From positions 1 to 36,915 of the forward strand of contig JANWVO010000012.1 in NCBI GenBank assembly GCA_025056865.1: DNA of 36,915 bases. The letters are read 5' to 3'. Position numbers and translations under genes: made by a program. The notes under the pieces were generated by a model that made no database searches, was not told the origin of the DNA, and was given only the letters and a program-made list of their open reading frames with translations. This stretch comes from Bryobacteraceae bacterium. GTDB lineage: Bacteria > Acidobacteriota > Terriglobia > Bryobacterales > Bryobacteraceae. Shown piece after piece: positions 23,504 to 34,500 of this stretch (position 1 is its first letter; the number at the start of each line of letters is the position of its first letter).

Positions 23504-24918
23504 GGTTGTCCTGTCAGCGAAAGGAAGGGATCACTTCCAGTCTGCTCCAGCCACGCGATCTCGCGCAAATAGGCGTCCACGTTCGTCTTCCGCTTCATCC
23601 CTTCCAGCGACATGTAGCGCACCATGCCGAACACCGGCCGCTCCTGCCACGGCCGGTCGTGCAGTCCGAAGCACCACAGGATGTTCGTGTAAGTGTTCGG
23701 ATCGCGCCCGTCCAGCGCCCAGCGGTCGTGAATGTGGACCATCGTCTCCAGCGCGTCCTGGCAGGTGGGCGACCACTCGATGATCTTCTTGCCCCAGTAC
23801 ATGCGGTAGTAGCCGTGGATCACGCCGCGCAGCAGCATCTCCTTCTGGCAGGCGTTCCACAGCGGGTCGTGCGTGCGCGCCTGCTCGAATTCGGCCCGCG
23901 AGTAGCAGGGCCGCCGCGCGTCCTTCGCGTGCTCCCGCAGCGTCGCCCGCGCCCACTCGGGCAGGTTGGCCAGCGAAGCCGGGTTCGCCGTGTGGCGCGC
24001 GAAGTTGAACGCCAGCTCCCGGCGCACGATCAGCTCTTCCAGAAACTCGTCGGCTATCAGCCGGTGCTCGCGCGCATGGTCCCGCGCCGCCAGCGCGATC
24101 TCCAGCGCCGAGATCCGCCCGAAGTGCAGATACGGGCTCAGCCGCGAGGTCGCGTGCGCCGCCGGCTGGTTCCGCTCCTTCGCGTACCGCCGCAGGTTCG
24201 TTTCCAGGAACAGCCGCAGCCGCGCTTCGGCCTCTGAGCGCGTCCCCCGGAACGTGATCGAAGGCGGCACCGAGTGGTCGATCTCGCAGGAGGCGACAAT
24301 CGCCGGGATCTCCTCCTCGCGGAACTCGAAGTGGAACTCCGGCGGCGGCCCCTCCCAGCGCCGCAGCACGCGCGGCTCCGGGCAGGGCTCCAGATACTTC
24401 GGCAGCAGCCGGTGGATCTTCGGGCGGATCGTGTAGGCGGCGTACTCCCGCCTGTCGAGCAGGTTCATCGGCACAATGCAGGAGGAGTCCACCGCCTCGA
24501 AGCGCACGCCCACCCGCTCCGGCACGGCTGCGTTCATCTGCGCCGGATAGTACGTCGGGTAATCGTCGGCCACCACGCAGGCGGCGCGCTCCGCCACGCG
24601 GAAGAAGATGTCGTCCGGATCCCTCTTCGTGCGCCGCAGCGAGAAGCAGTACCCGATGCCAAGCTGCCGCAGCCGCCGCGCGGTCTCCGGCACGCCCTCC
24701 AGCAGGAACGTGTGCAGCCGGTCGTTGGCGTGCGGATAGGCGCAGGTGACGCCCTCGTAGACCAGCACCGGCAGCCCCAGCCCGTTGGCCAGCTCCACCG
24801 CGCGCAGCAGCGCATGGTTCGATTCGGCCCGCCGGTTGGCGCCGCACCAGTACAGCACGTACGCGCCATCCGGACGCACCGGAGCGCCGTTCAGCACGCG
24901 AATCCGCTCGTTCACCAC
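23488..24918 (-). CDS. class II CPD deoxyribodipyrimidine photolyase
   Basis: The 476-residue FAD enzyme uses blue light to split cyclobutane pyrimidine dimers. Class II features are YVLYWCGANRRAESNHALLRA at the N-terminus, ATSRLSPYLHFGRIS in the FAD domain, FLEELIVRRELAFNFA, and YYRMYWGKKIIEWS. The C-terminal WALDGRDPNTYTNILWCFGLHDRPWQER-VFGMVRYMSLEGMKRKTNVDAYL block matches class II and not class I or cryptochromes. The length is normal. The start is probably one of two tandem GTG codons (24918 or 24915); no Shine-Dalgarno is visible. It heads the operon photolyase-SDR-small basic protein, consistent with a surface-exposed or soil habitat. Confidence 0.92.
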   Translation of the reverse strand: MVNERIRVLNGAPVRPDGAYVLYWCGANRRAESNHALLRAVELANGLGLPVLVYEGVTCAYPHANDRLHTFLLEGVPETARRLRQLGIGYCFSLRRTKRDPDDIFFRVAERAACVVADDYPTYYPAQMNAAVPERVGVRFEAVDSSCIVPMNLLDRREYAAYTIRPKIHRLLPKYLEPCPEPRVLRRWEGPPPEFHFEFREEEIPAIVASCEIDHSVPPSITFRGTRSEAEARLRLFLETNLRRYAKERNQPAAHATSRLSPYLHFGRISALEIALAARDHAREHRLIADEFLEELIVRRELAFNFARHTANPASLANLPEWARATLREHAKDARRPCYSRAEFEQARTHDPLWNACQKEMLLRGVIHGYYRMYWGKKIIEWSPTCQDALETMVHIHDRWALDGRDPNTYTNILWCFGLHDRPWQERPVFGMVRYMSLEGMKRKTNVDAYLREIAWLEQTGSDPFLSLTGQPCASR

Positions 24919-24948
24919 TGTCTGTGATGACAGCCCTGCCTGCGCCGC

Positions 24949-24954
24949 TACAAT
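24949..24954 (+). promoter_or_regulatory. candidate -10 hexamer of the radical SAM gene
   Basis: TACAAT lies 20 nt before the ATG at 24975, in the 56-bp gap between this gene and the divergent photolyase start. No -35 or Shine-Dalgarno is evident. Confidence 0.35.
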
Positions 24955-24974
24955 AAAGGTACGCCCGCCCGCCG

Positions 24975-26048
24975 ATGAGCGCCCTCAACCGGTGGAAGCT
25001 GCTCTGGAGTTACCTGCGCCGCCAGGACGACGTCCGCGCCCTGCCCGTGGAGTACATCGTCGAGACCACCGCCAGGTGCAACATCTACTGCCCGATGTGC
25101 CCGCGCGAGACGCACCCCCAGCCCAAGGAAGACATGGACGAGCAGGTCTTCCGCCGCCTCGTCGACGAAAGCGCCGGCACCGCCGAGCACATGATGCTCA
25201 TCGGCCTTGGCGAGCCGCTGCTCGATCCCCGCATCTTCGACCGCATCGTCTACTGCGAGCAGCACGGCATCTCCACGCTCATCTCCACCAACGGCACGCT
25301 GCTCGACGAAAAGGCCGCCGCGCGCCTGCTCGACTCCCCCCTCAGCCACATCACGCTCAGCTTCGACGGCTACAGCCGCGAAACGTTCGAGTTCTACCGC
25401 AAGGGCGCGAAGTTCGACCGCGTCCGCGACAACTTCGTCCGCTTCTGCCGCATGAAGCACGAGCGCGGCTCGAAGCTGAAGATCACCGTCCAGATGGTCC
25501 GCATGGACGGCAACCGCCACGAGGAGGCCGATTTCATCCGCTTCTGGCGCGGCGTCCCCGGCGTCGACCTGATCCGCGTCAAGGAAGACGAAACCAACCT
25601 GCTGCGCCCCGAGCCCCGCGGCCGCCAGCCGAAGCACCCCTGCCATTACCTCTGGCGCGGCGCCATGTACGTCAGGCACAACGGCGACGTCTACCCCTGC
25701 TGCCAGAGCTACATGCTCGACGGCCAGCCCGTCGGCAGCCTGCGACGGCAGTCGCTGCGCGAGATCTTCAATGGCGCGCCGATGCGCCAGATGCGCCGGC
25801 TCCACGCCCAGGGCCGCGCCGCCGAAATCGACATCTGCGCCCGCTGCTGCACGGTGATCCCCCACCCGATCCTCGCCGCCGGCAGCCTGCTGCTGCACGG
25901 GCGCATCGTGCGCGCGCTGCTGCCGCTGGTCGAGCGCTGGAGCTACCGCCTGTTCGGCGGCCGCATGCTGAAGCCGCAGGCCGCGCCCGCCCCGCAGCCG
26001 CTCGTGCAGATCGGGCCCGCCGGCCGCGGCCCTTCCGATTCCCGCTAG
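24975..26048 (+). CDS. radical SAM/SPASM-domain protein
   Basis: The 357-residue enzyme binds a [4Fe-4S] cluster through Cys35-x3-Cys39-x2-Cys42 (CNIYCPMC). GLGEPLLDP near 77-85 contacts SAM, and ISTNGTLL and ITLSFDGY follow the usual barrel strands. A C-terminal SPASM-like region offers Cys223, Cys242-Cys243, Cys288 and Cys291-Cys292 (VYPCCQSYMLDGQPVGSL... ICARCC), typical of auxiliary clusters. Such proteins modify peptides, alcohols or sugars by radical chemistry. No precursor peptide or partner is seen, because the next gene is convergent nuoM. The last 60 residues (hydrophobic AAGSLLLHGRIVRALLPL, then a proline-rich tail) go beyond the core and could touch the membrane. Substrate unknown. 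Confidence 0.88.
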   Translation: MSALNRWKLLWSYLRRQDDVRALPVEYIVETTARCNIYCPMCPRETHPQPKEDMDEQVFRRLVDESAGTAEHMMLIGLGEPLLDPRIFDRIVYCEQHGISTLISTNGTLLDEKAAARLLDSPLSHITLSFDGYSRETFEFYRKGAKFDRVRDNFVRFCRMKHERGSKLKITVQMVRMDGNRHEEADFIRFWRGVPGVDLIRVKEDETNLLRPEPRGRQPKHPCHYLWRGAMYVRHNGDVYPCCQSYMLDGQPVGSLRRQSLREIFNGAPMRQMRRLHAQGRAAEIDICARCCTVIPHPILAAGSLLLHGRIVRALLPLVERWSYRLFGGRMLKPQAAPAPQPLVQIGPAGRGPSDSR

Positions 26049-26066
26049 CGCCGCCCCGCGCTAGCG
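26043..26066. terminator. symmetric hairpin containing both convergent stop codons
   Basis: CGCTAGCGC (26043-26051) and GCGCTAGCG (26058-26066) form a perfect 9-bp stem with a 6-nt loop. The TAG stop of the radical SAM gene (26046-26048) and the TAG stop of nuoM (26061-26063 on the minus strand) lie in the two arms. There is no T tract, so the terminator function is tentative. Confidence 0.5.
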
Positions 26067-27545
26067 CTGCACCATCTCGAGGATCCCCGCCACGTTGCGC
26101 TCCAGCATCCGGAAAAACGGCGCCGGATACAGGCCGATCCAGAACACCAGCGCGAGCAGCGGCGAGAAATAGGCTGCCTCGCGCCAGTTCAGGTCGCTCA
26201 GCGATCGGTTCTTCTCGTTGGCCAGCTCGCCGAGCATCGTCCGCTGGAACAGCCACAGCAGATAGGCCGCGCCCAGCGCAATGCCCACGCCGCAGGCCAG
26301 CGCCCACCAGAAGCTCACTTCATAAGCGCCCCGCAGGATGGTGATCTCGCCGATGAATCCGTTCAGCGGCGGCATGCCCATCGAGCTGAGCGCCGCAATC
26401 AGGAACACCGCGGTGAACACCGGCATCACCCGGAACAGGCCCCCGTACTCGGCGATCAGGCGCGTATGCCGGCGCTCATACACCACCCCCACGATCAGAA
26501 ACAGCATGCTCGTCGACACGCCGTGGTTGATCTGCTGGATGATCGAGCCGGTCACCCCCGCCTGGTTCAGCGCGAAGATGCCCAGCGTGCAGAAGCCCAT
26601 GTGGCTCACCGAGGAGTAGGCGATCAGCTTCTTCCAGTCGGTCTGCATCAGGCACACCAGCGCCCCGTAAATGATGGCGATGATCGACAGCGCCGCCATG
26701 ATGCCCACCACCTTCGGATCGCGGCTCGTCTCCGGCAGCATCGGCAGCGAAAAACGGATGAAGCCGTAGGTGCCCATCTTCAGCAGGATGCCCGCCAGGA
26801 TCACCGAGCCCGCCGTCGGAGCCTCCGTGTGCGCGTCCGGCAACCACGTGTGCAGCGGCCACATCGGCACCTTCACCGCGAACCCAAGGAAGAACGCCCA
26901 GAACACCCACCAGGCGTGCTCCGGCGGCATCTGCGTCTTCACCAGCTCGTTCAGGTCCCAGGTCAGCGTCCGGAACTGCACGTAGTGCTGCCAGTAGAAC
27001 GCCAGCATGCCCAGCAGCAGGAACATCGACCCGATCAGCGTGTACAGCACGAACTTGATGGCCGAATACAGCCGCCGCTCGCCGCCCCAGATCGCGATGA
27101 TGAAGTACATCGGGATCAGCGTCAGCTCCCAGAACACGAAGAACAGCAGGAAGTCCCGCGCCGCAAACACCCCCAGCATGCCGAATTGCAGCAGCAGGAA
27201 GTGCCCGTAGTACTCCTTCAGCCGCTCCGTGATCGCCGACCACGAGCACAGGCACGCCACCGCGCCCACCAGCGTGGTCAGCAGGATCAGCAGCGCCGCA
27301 TAGCCGTCCACGCCCAGGTGCCACGAGGCCCCGATCGCCGGAATCCACGGCGCCTTCTCCACAAACTGGAACATCGGACCCGCCGGATCGAACCGGAACC
27401 ACAGCGGCAGGGAAACCAGAAAACCGGCCAGAAATACGGCGTTCGCCCAGAGCTTGATCAGCCGGGGATTGGAGGAAGGCAGGAAAAACAGAACCAGCAG
27501 CCCGGCAAGGGGCACGCACAGGACGAGCGAGAGCAGGTGTTCCAT
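26061..27545 (-). CDS. nuoM: NADH-quinone oxidoreductase subunit M
   Basis: The 494-residue polytopic inner-membrane protein has about 14 helices and is an antiporter-like proton-pumping subunit of complex I. The key residues are in place: Glu140 in FFVFWELTLIPMY, Lys225 in FAVKVPMWPLHTWLPDAHTEAP, and Lys256 in ILLKMGTYGF, with SVSHMGF and MPPLNGFIGE further on. Length is normal. It stands alone: ntrX lies upstream and the radical SAM gene is convergent, so no other nuo subunit is in the window. A TAGAAT hexamer 23 nt upstream may be its -10. Homologous subunits of Mrp antiporters or of hydrogenases are possible alternatives, but the overall match is to NuoM. Confidence 0.9.
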   Translation of the reverse strand: MEHLLSLVLCVPLAGLLVLFFLPSSNPRLIKLWANAVFLAGFLVSLPLWFRFDPAGPMFQFVEKAPWIPAIGASWHLGVDGYAALLILLTTLVGAVACLCSWSAITERLKEYYGHFLLLQFGMLGVFAARDFLLFFVFWELTLIPMYFIIAIWGGERRLYSAIKFVLYTLIGSMFLLLGMLAFYWQHYVQFRTLTWDLNELVKTQMPPEHAWWVFWAFFLGFAVKVPMWPLHTWLPDAHTEAPTAGSVILAGILLKMGTYGFIRFSLPMLPETSRDPKVVGIMAALSIIAIIYGALVCLMQTDWKKLIAYSSVSHMGFCTLGIFALNQAGVTGSIIQQINHGVSTSMLFLIVGVVYERRHTRLIAEYGGLFRVMPVFTAVFLIAALSSMGMPPLNGFIGEITILRGAYEVSFWWALACGVGIALGAAYLLWLFQRTMLGELANEKNRSLSDLNWREAAYFSPLLALVFWIGLYPAPFFRMLERNVAGILEMVQR

Positions 27546-27568
27546 ATCGGCTGTCCGGTCAAGCCCTC

Positions 27569-27574
27569 ATTCTA
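27569..27574 (-). promoter_or_regulatory. candidate -10 hexamer of nuoM
   Basis: TAGAAT on the minus strand lies 23 nt before the nuoM ATG and 53 bp after the ntrX stop. It suggests nuoM is not only read through from the ntrYX operon. Confidence 0.3.
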
Positions 27575-27627
27575 TCCAACCTCGAACAGAAATGGAGTTG
27601 CGGGTCTGATTGGAAGGCCCTCCCGCC

Positions 27628-28982
<1,355 letters not shown>

Positions 28983-28986
<4 letters not shown>

Positions 28987-31061
28987 GTGTGCGCTTCAGC
29001 CGTGCGGACGCCCGCATCCTGCGCGGAAGCGGCCGGCAATTCGATGATAAACCGCGCGCCCCGCGGCGTGTTGTCTTCCACGCGGATCTGCGCGTGGTGC
29101 TCGGCCACAATGTGGCTCACAATCGCCAGCCCCAGCCCCGTGCCCCGCTTCTTCGTGCTGAAATACGGCAGGAACAGCTTCTCCTTGTCCTCGGTCGAAA
29201 TGCCGCAGCCGGTGTCGGCAATCTCCACCTCCACCGTCTCTCCCCCCGCGGCGCGCGTCTCCACCAGCAGCTCCCGCACCGGCGAGTCGCTCATCGCCTC
29301 GGCGGCGTTGTCGATCAGATTCACCAGCGCCCGCTTGAACTGCTCGCGGTCCAGCGCCACCGCCGGCAGCGGCGTTTCCAGCCGCAGGCGCACGGTGATC
29401 CCCTCCAGCCGCCCCTCGAACACGCTCAGCGCCTCGCGCACCACCGCATTGACGTCGCCCGGCTCCAGTTGCGCCGCCGGGAACCGCGCGAACTGCGAAA
29501 ATGCGTCCACCAGGTTCTTCACGCTGTCCACTTCGCGCCGGATCGTCGCGCAGCACTCCACCAGGATCCGCCGCACCTCCGGCGGCGGGGGGTTCTTCTC
29601 CACCTGCCGCAGGATCCGCTCCGCGCTCAGCGCAATCGGCGTGATCGGGTTCTTCAGCTCGTGGGCGATGCGCCGCGCCACTTCGTGCCACGCCGCCGCG
29701 CGCTGCGCCCGCAGGATGTCGGTCGTGTCCTCCACCACCAGCACGAAGCCCGACGTGGTCGACGCCTCCAGCGCCGCCACCGTCAGCGACAGGTGCCGCG
29801 TGCCCTGCGGCGTGTCCACTTCGAACTGCCGCGACGCCGAGCCTGTCCGCCGCGCCCGCTTCAGCAGCCGCAGCAGCTCGCCCGCCCGCCCGCCGGGAAT
29901 CAGGTCCGTCAGCTTCGCCCCCGGCTCGATCGGCTGGTCCGGCAGGATCCGCCGCATCGCGCTGTTCACCAGCAGCACCGTCATGTCGTGACCCAGGCTG
30001 ATCACGCCGCTCGGAATGCTCTCGAGCACCGCCTCGATGAACCGCCGCCGCCGCTCCAGCTCGTCGCGGTTCGCCTGAAGATCCTCGGTCATTTCATTGA
30101 ACGCGCGCACCAGCGTCGCCAGCTCGTCGGTCGCCGCCACGCGCACGCGCCAGCTCAGGTCCCCCGCGCGCACCGCCCGCGCCGCCTCCAGCAGCGCCGT
30201 CACCGGAGCCGTGATCTGCCGCGCCAGGAACAGCGCCACCCACACCGCCACGAACAGCACGAACAGCGTGATCAGGAACAGCAGTTGCAGATAGAACGTG
30301 CGCGTCTCTTTCCGGCTGGCCGCCAGCCGGTCGTAGTCCCGCACCTGCCGCTGAATCTCCGCCTCCCGCGCCGCCAGATCGAGCGGCAGCCGGATCCGCA
30401 CCTCGATCCGCCCGCCCGCCACCGGAGCCTCCGCCCGCAGCTCCGGCCCGCCTTCGCCCGCGGCGTGGTTCTGGCACACCGCAATCTGTCCCCCGTCCGG
30501 CCGCACGAAGTGGATCTCCTCGGCGCCCGCCACCTCGCACGCTTTCGAAAAGAACTCCGCCGGCGTCCCGCTGCCTGTCAGAAACTCGCGGAACATCGCG
30601 CTGTCGGCCAGCCACCGCGCCGCCACCTCGGCCCGCCGCCGCGCCTCGGCTTCCATCGCGCTGCCAATCTCGGCCAGGTTCAGCTTGATCCGTTCCGCCG
30701 GGCGGCTGAACCACTTGTCCAGGTTGCGGTTCAGCACCTCGAAGCTCCACAGGAACAGAAACACCGTCGGCAGGAACACCAGCCCCAGCGCCCCCACGAG
30801 GATCTTCGTCCGGATCCGCGTGCCTTCCACGCCCGCGCGCCGCGCGAAATACAGCTTCACCGCGTCGCGGAACAGGATGAAGCCCACCAGGACCGTCAGC
30901 AGGAAGATCAGCGTCGACAGCGCCCAGAACACATACGTCTGTTCCGGCGTCTGCGGCCCGTAGTCCCCCACCGTGAACGAGCCCTGCCACACCACTAGCG
31001 CGATGAGCACGCTCAGAACGGCGAGCCCGGCGGAGAAGCGGAGGCGGTGGCTGGAGGCCAT
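28983..31061 (-). CDS. ntrY: NtrY-like membrane sensor histidine kinase
   Basis: The 692-residue sensor has an N-terminal block of three membrane helices (about 6-30, 43-67, 82-108), a periplasmic stretch rich in Arg/Glu, a fourth helix (about 258-280), and a HAMP domain (RQITAPVTALLEAARAVRAGDLSWRV). A PAS domain follows (FIEAVLESIPSGVISL...), then HisKA with His467 in RRIAHELKNPITP, and HATPase (NLIDNAAEAM, DTGCGIS, GTGLGLAI). This is the NtrY layout. The ATG at 31061 has AGGA about 8 nt upstream and a TATGAT -10 motif 19 nt upstream, which rules out the longer frame reaching 31340. The signal is unknown; NtrYX pairs are linked to nitrogen, redox or envelope control in other bacteria. Confidence 0.88.
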
Positions 31062-31080
31062 CTCTCGATCCTGTACCCTC

Positions 31081-31086
31081 ATCATA
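31081..31086 (-). promoter_or_regulatory. candidate -10 hexamer of the ntrYX operon
   Basis: TATGAT on the minus strand (5 of 6) lies 19 nt before the ntrY ATG at 31061, giving a leader of about 12 nt. It overlaps codons of longer possible starts and so helps to decide the start. No convincing -35 is seen. Confidence 0.45.
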
Positions 31087-31158
31087 GTGCCCCGCGGGCT
31101 CTCCGTCCTCCCGCCTCGCCCGCGCCGCGCCCGTGGCTCACGGGGTCTTAATACCCCC

Positions 31159-31189
31159 TTGACTTGATTCTTCCGCTTCGTGTTACGAT
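31159..31189 (+). promoter_or_regulatory. candidate promoter of the second TonB-dependent receptor
   Basis: TTGACT (31159-31164) is preceded by five C residues. After 19 bp comes an extended -10, TG-T-TACGAT (-10 hexamer 31184-31189). Transcription from about 31196 would produce a leader of roughly 330 nt before the receptor start. Confidence 0.5.
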
Positions 31190-31201
31190 TGTCACAGCGA
31201 A

Positions 31202-31368
31202 GCCCCGTAGGGGCACGGGAGACTGTTCTTTCCATGAGAAAAACCTCAGGGACTGTTGCGGAAGAGTCCGAACCTGAGGGTTGGTGCGAAGAGCCGAGGA
31301 CCAGTGGTGCTTTTTTGCCGCTTCGCACCAGCAGGGGCAAAGTGCATCCGCTTTTTCTCCGTCCCTGC
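31202..31368 (+). promoter_or_regulatory. structured 5' leader of the second TonB-dependent receptor
   Basis: Four consecutive inverted repeats lie just after the predicted promoter. H1: GCCCC/GGGGC at 31202-31206 and 31210-31214. H2: CCTCAG+GGACT at 31244-31254 with AGTCC and CTGAGG at 31265-31279. H3: TGGTGCGAAG at 31282-31291 with CTTCGCACCA at 31321-31330, the loop holding TTTTTT. H4: GCAGGG/CCCTGC at 31331-31336 and 31363-31368. I recognise no known riboswitch consensus (no cobalamin box). It may be a cis-regulatory RNA or an independent small RNA. The rest of the gap (31369-31510) shows nothing clear. Confidence 0.45.
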
Positions 31369-31526
31369 CGCTTTGGATCCCCCGTGCTTCCAGTTCCCCG
31401 TCAGCCTGACTCCCCTGCCGCGGCCGGATTCTGCCCCAGCGCGGCGGCCTCTGCCGTGCAGGGGCGGCTAGGCGGCGGACTCATGGGACAGAGAATCTCA
31501 AATCACCCAGGGAGGGATTTGTGTCT

Positions 31527-34500
31527 ATGAATCTCGCATTCCGCTTCAGGGGCGCCACAGGACGCTGGCTCGCGTTCGTGGCTCTTCTCGTGTTGTGCAC
31601 TACGTTCGCTGCCGGGCAGGAAACCACCGGCAGCATCCAGGGCGTCGTGACGGACCCGAGCGGCGCCGCCATCCCCAACGCCACCGTGGAGATCAGCGGC
31701 GGCGCGCTGCCCCGTCCCATCACCCTATCGACGGATTCCACCGGACAGTTCCTGCAACAGCAGCTCCCCGTCGGCATGTACACGGTGACGGTCTCCGCGC
31801 CCGGCTTCGCCACCATGCGCAAGACCGAAACCCCAGTCGTGCTCGGCCGCGCCACGCGCGTCGACTTCCAGCTTCAGGTGGGCCAGGTGAGCGAGAGCGT
31901 CGTCGTCAGCGCGGAAGCCGTGCTCGTCGACACCACCTCTTCCAGCTCCGCCGTCAACGTCGACAAGACCTTCTTCGACCTCATCCCCAAGGGCCGCAGC
32001 TTCTATGACCTGATCAACATCGCCCCCGGCGCCCGCAACGAGGGCAAGGCCGGCGGCTTCCAGGTGGACGGCGCCTCCGGCTCGGAGAACGTGTTCTACC
32101 TCGACGGCATGGAAGTCACCGACGTCCAGACCGGCGTGCTCTCCGGTCAGAACCGCATCCCCGTCGAAATGGTCCAGCAGGTCCAGGTGAAGAACGGCGT
32201 CATGGACGCGCAGTACGGCGGCGCCATGGGCGGCGTCATCAACGCCGTCGTCCGCAGCGGCAGCAACGAATGGCACGGCCAGGCCGGCTTCTACTTCGAC
32301 AACGAGAACATGCAGGCCCGGCCGCGTCCCACGCTCCAGATCGACCCCGAGGACACCGGCACGCCGCGCATGAAGGTCCGCTACTTCCAGAACGTCGCCG
32401 ATGATTGGACCCGCTGGAATCCTGTCTTCAACATCGGCGGCCCCATCCTGAAGAACCGCCTCTTCTACTTCGGCGGATTCATGCCCTCGCTCCGCACCGC
32501 CAACCGCACCGTCACCTTCCTCAGCAACCGCCAGACCGGCACCTTCGAGAACAGGTTCCGCCAGCACTACGCGGTCAACAAGCTCGACTTCGCTCCGTTC
32601 AGCAAGCTGCGCATGAACGCAAGCTGGATCTGGAACCCCAACTACAACCGCGGCGTCCTCCCCGCTCGCGACGGCACCGACAGCCCCGACGCCACCTGGG
32701 CGCAGTTCGGCGACTACCGCGCCGGCAACATCCTCTCCGGCCAGGTCGACTACCTCGCCACCAGCAAGCTCATCCTCACCTTCCGCGGCGGCTACAACTA
32801 CACCAACTTCACGGACCGCTACGCCATCCCCGACATCACCGCCATCTACTACAGCAACTCCAACGTCAACTCGCCGCTGAACATCCCGGCCGACCTCCGC
32901 GGCCCTGCCGGCTGGCGGCAGCAGACGCCGTCGCGCCACGACTACGACATCTACGAGCGCAAGAACTTCGCCGCCGAAGGCTCCTACCTGCTGAACGCCG
33001 GCGGCCAGCACAACTTCAAGTTCGGATGGCAGAAGAACCTGCTGTCGAACTCCGTGAAGTACCTCGCCTGGCCCAACGGCTACTACCGCTATTACTGGGG
33101 CCTCAGCTACCGCTGCATCACCACCCAGTGCAGCGGCGTGCAGACCGGCGCCTACGGCTATTACCGCTACCGCATCTTCGGCACCTTCGGCGACGCCTCC
33201 AGCGACAACCAGGGCATCTTCGTCCAGGACAACTGGCGCGTCAACAAGAACCTCACCCTCAACATCGGCATCCGCACCGAGCGCGAGTTCCTGCCGAGCT
33301 TCTCCATCAAGGGCCAGACCACGGCCGCCCCGCCCATCGAGTTCAGTTGGGGCAGCAAGGTCAGCCCGCGCATCGGCGGAGCCTTCGACCCGAAGGGCGA
33401 CGGCAAGATGCGCTTCTACGCCTCCTGGGGCTACTTCTATGACGTCATGAAGTACGAAATGCCCCGCGGCAGCTTCGGCGGCGACATCTGGTGGGACTAC
33501 TACTACTCGCTCGACGACCCCAACTGGGTGCGCACCCTCCAGGGCATCCCCGCCGATCCCTACAAGCTGCCCGGCCGCTTCTTCGAGGCCGTCAACTGGC
33601 GCATCCCCTCCAACGACCCCAACGACTTCACCGTCGATCCCAACCTCAAGCCGATGAAGCAGCGGATGTTCGACATCGGCTACGACTACAGCCTCACGTC
33701 GACCCTCGTCGCCTCGCTGCGCTACACCAACCGCCGCCTCATCCGCACCATCGAGGACGTCGGCACGCTCGGTCCGCAGGGCGAAATCTACTACATCGCC
33801 AACCCCGGCTTCGGCATCGTCGCCGATCCGAAGCGCTGGGAGCCCGGCATCCCCACCACGCCCAAGGCCGTGCGCGATTACGACGCCATCGAGTTCCGGC
33901 TCGACCGCCGCTTCTCGCGCAACTACCAGTACGCCATCAGCTACACCTGGTCCCGCTCCTACGGCAACTACTCGGGCCTGGCCAGCTCGGATGAAAACGG
34001 CCGCACCAGCCCGAACGTCAACCGCTACTTCGACCTGCCGTGGATCGGCTACACCCAGACCGGCGTGCCCGCCATGGGCCGGCTCGCCACCGACCGTCCG
34101 CACACCTTCAAGTTCTTCGGCGGATACAACCTGAAGTCGAAGCTCGGCCAGACGACCTTCGCCCCCAACATCCTGCTGTATTCGGGCACGCCACTCACCA
34201 CCGAGGCCAACGTCATCTCCTCGACTCCGGCCTTCCCCTTCGGCCGCGGCGACATGGGCCGCACGCCCGTCTTCTACAACTTCGACTTCAACCTCATGCA
34301 CGACTTCATGCCCTTCTCCGCCCGCGAGAGCATGAAGTTCCGCTTCGAGTTCACGGTCTTCAACCTGTTCAACTCGAGCATCGTCACCAACAAGAACGTC
34401 GCCCTGCTGCACCCCGACTACGGCCAGATCCAGTTCGAGCACGAGGCCGACTTCTTCAAGGGCTTCGACACGCTCAGCCTGATGAAGAAGCAGGGCATCC

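Noticed and set aside
31190-31520. A cobalamin riboswitch before the TonB-dependent receptor
   Set aside because: No GCCACTG-type B12 box or matching conserved core could be found in the leader.
31725-34442. 905-codon open frame opposite the second TonB-dependent receptor
   Set aside because: Antisense shadow with Val/Asp/Gly/Ala bias and no recognisable fold.
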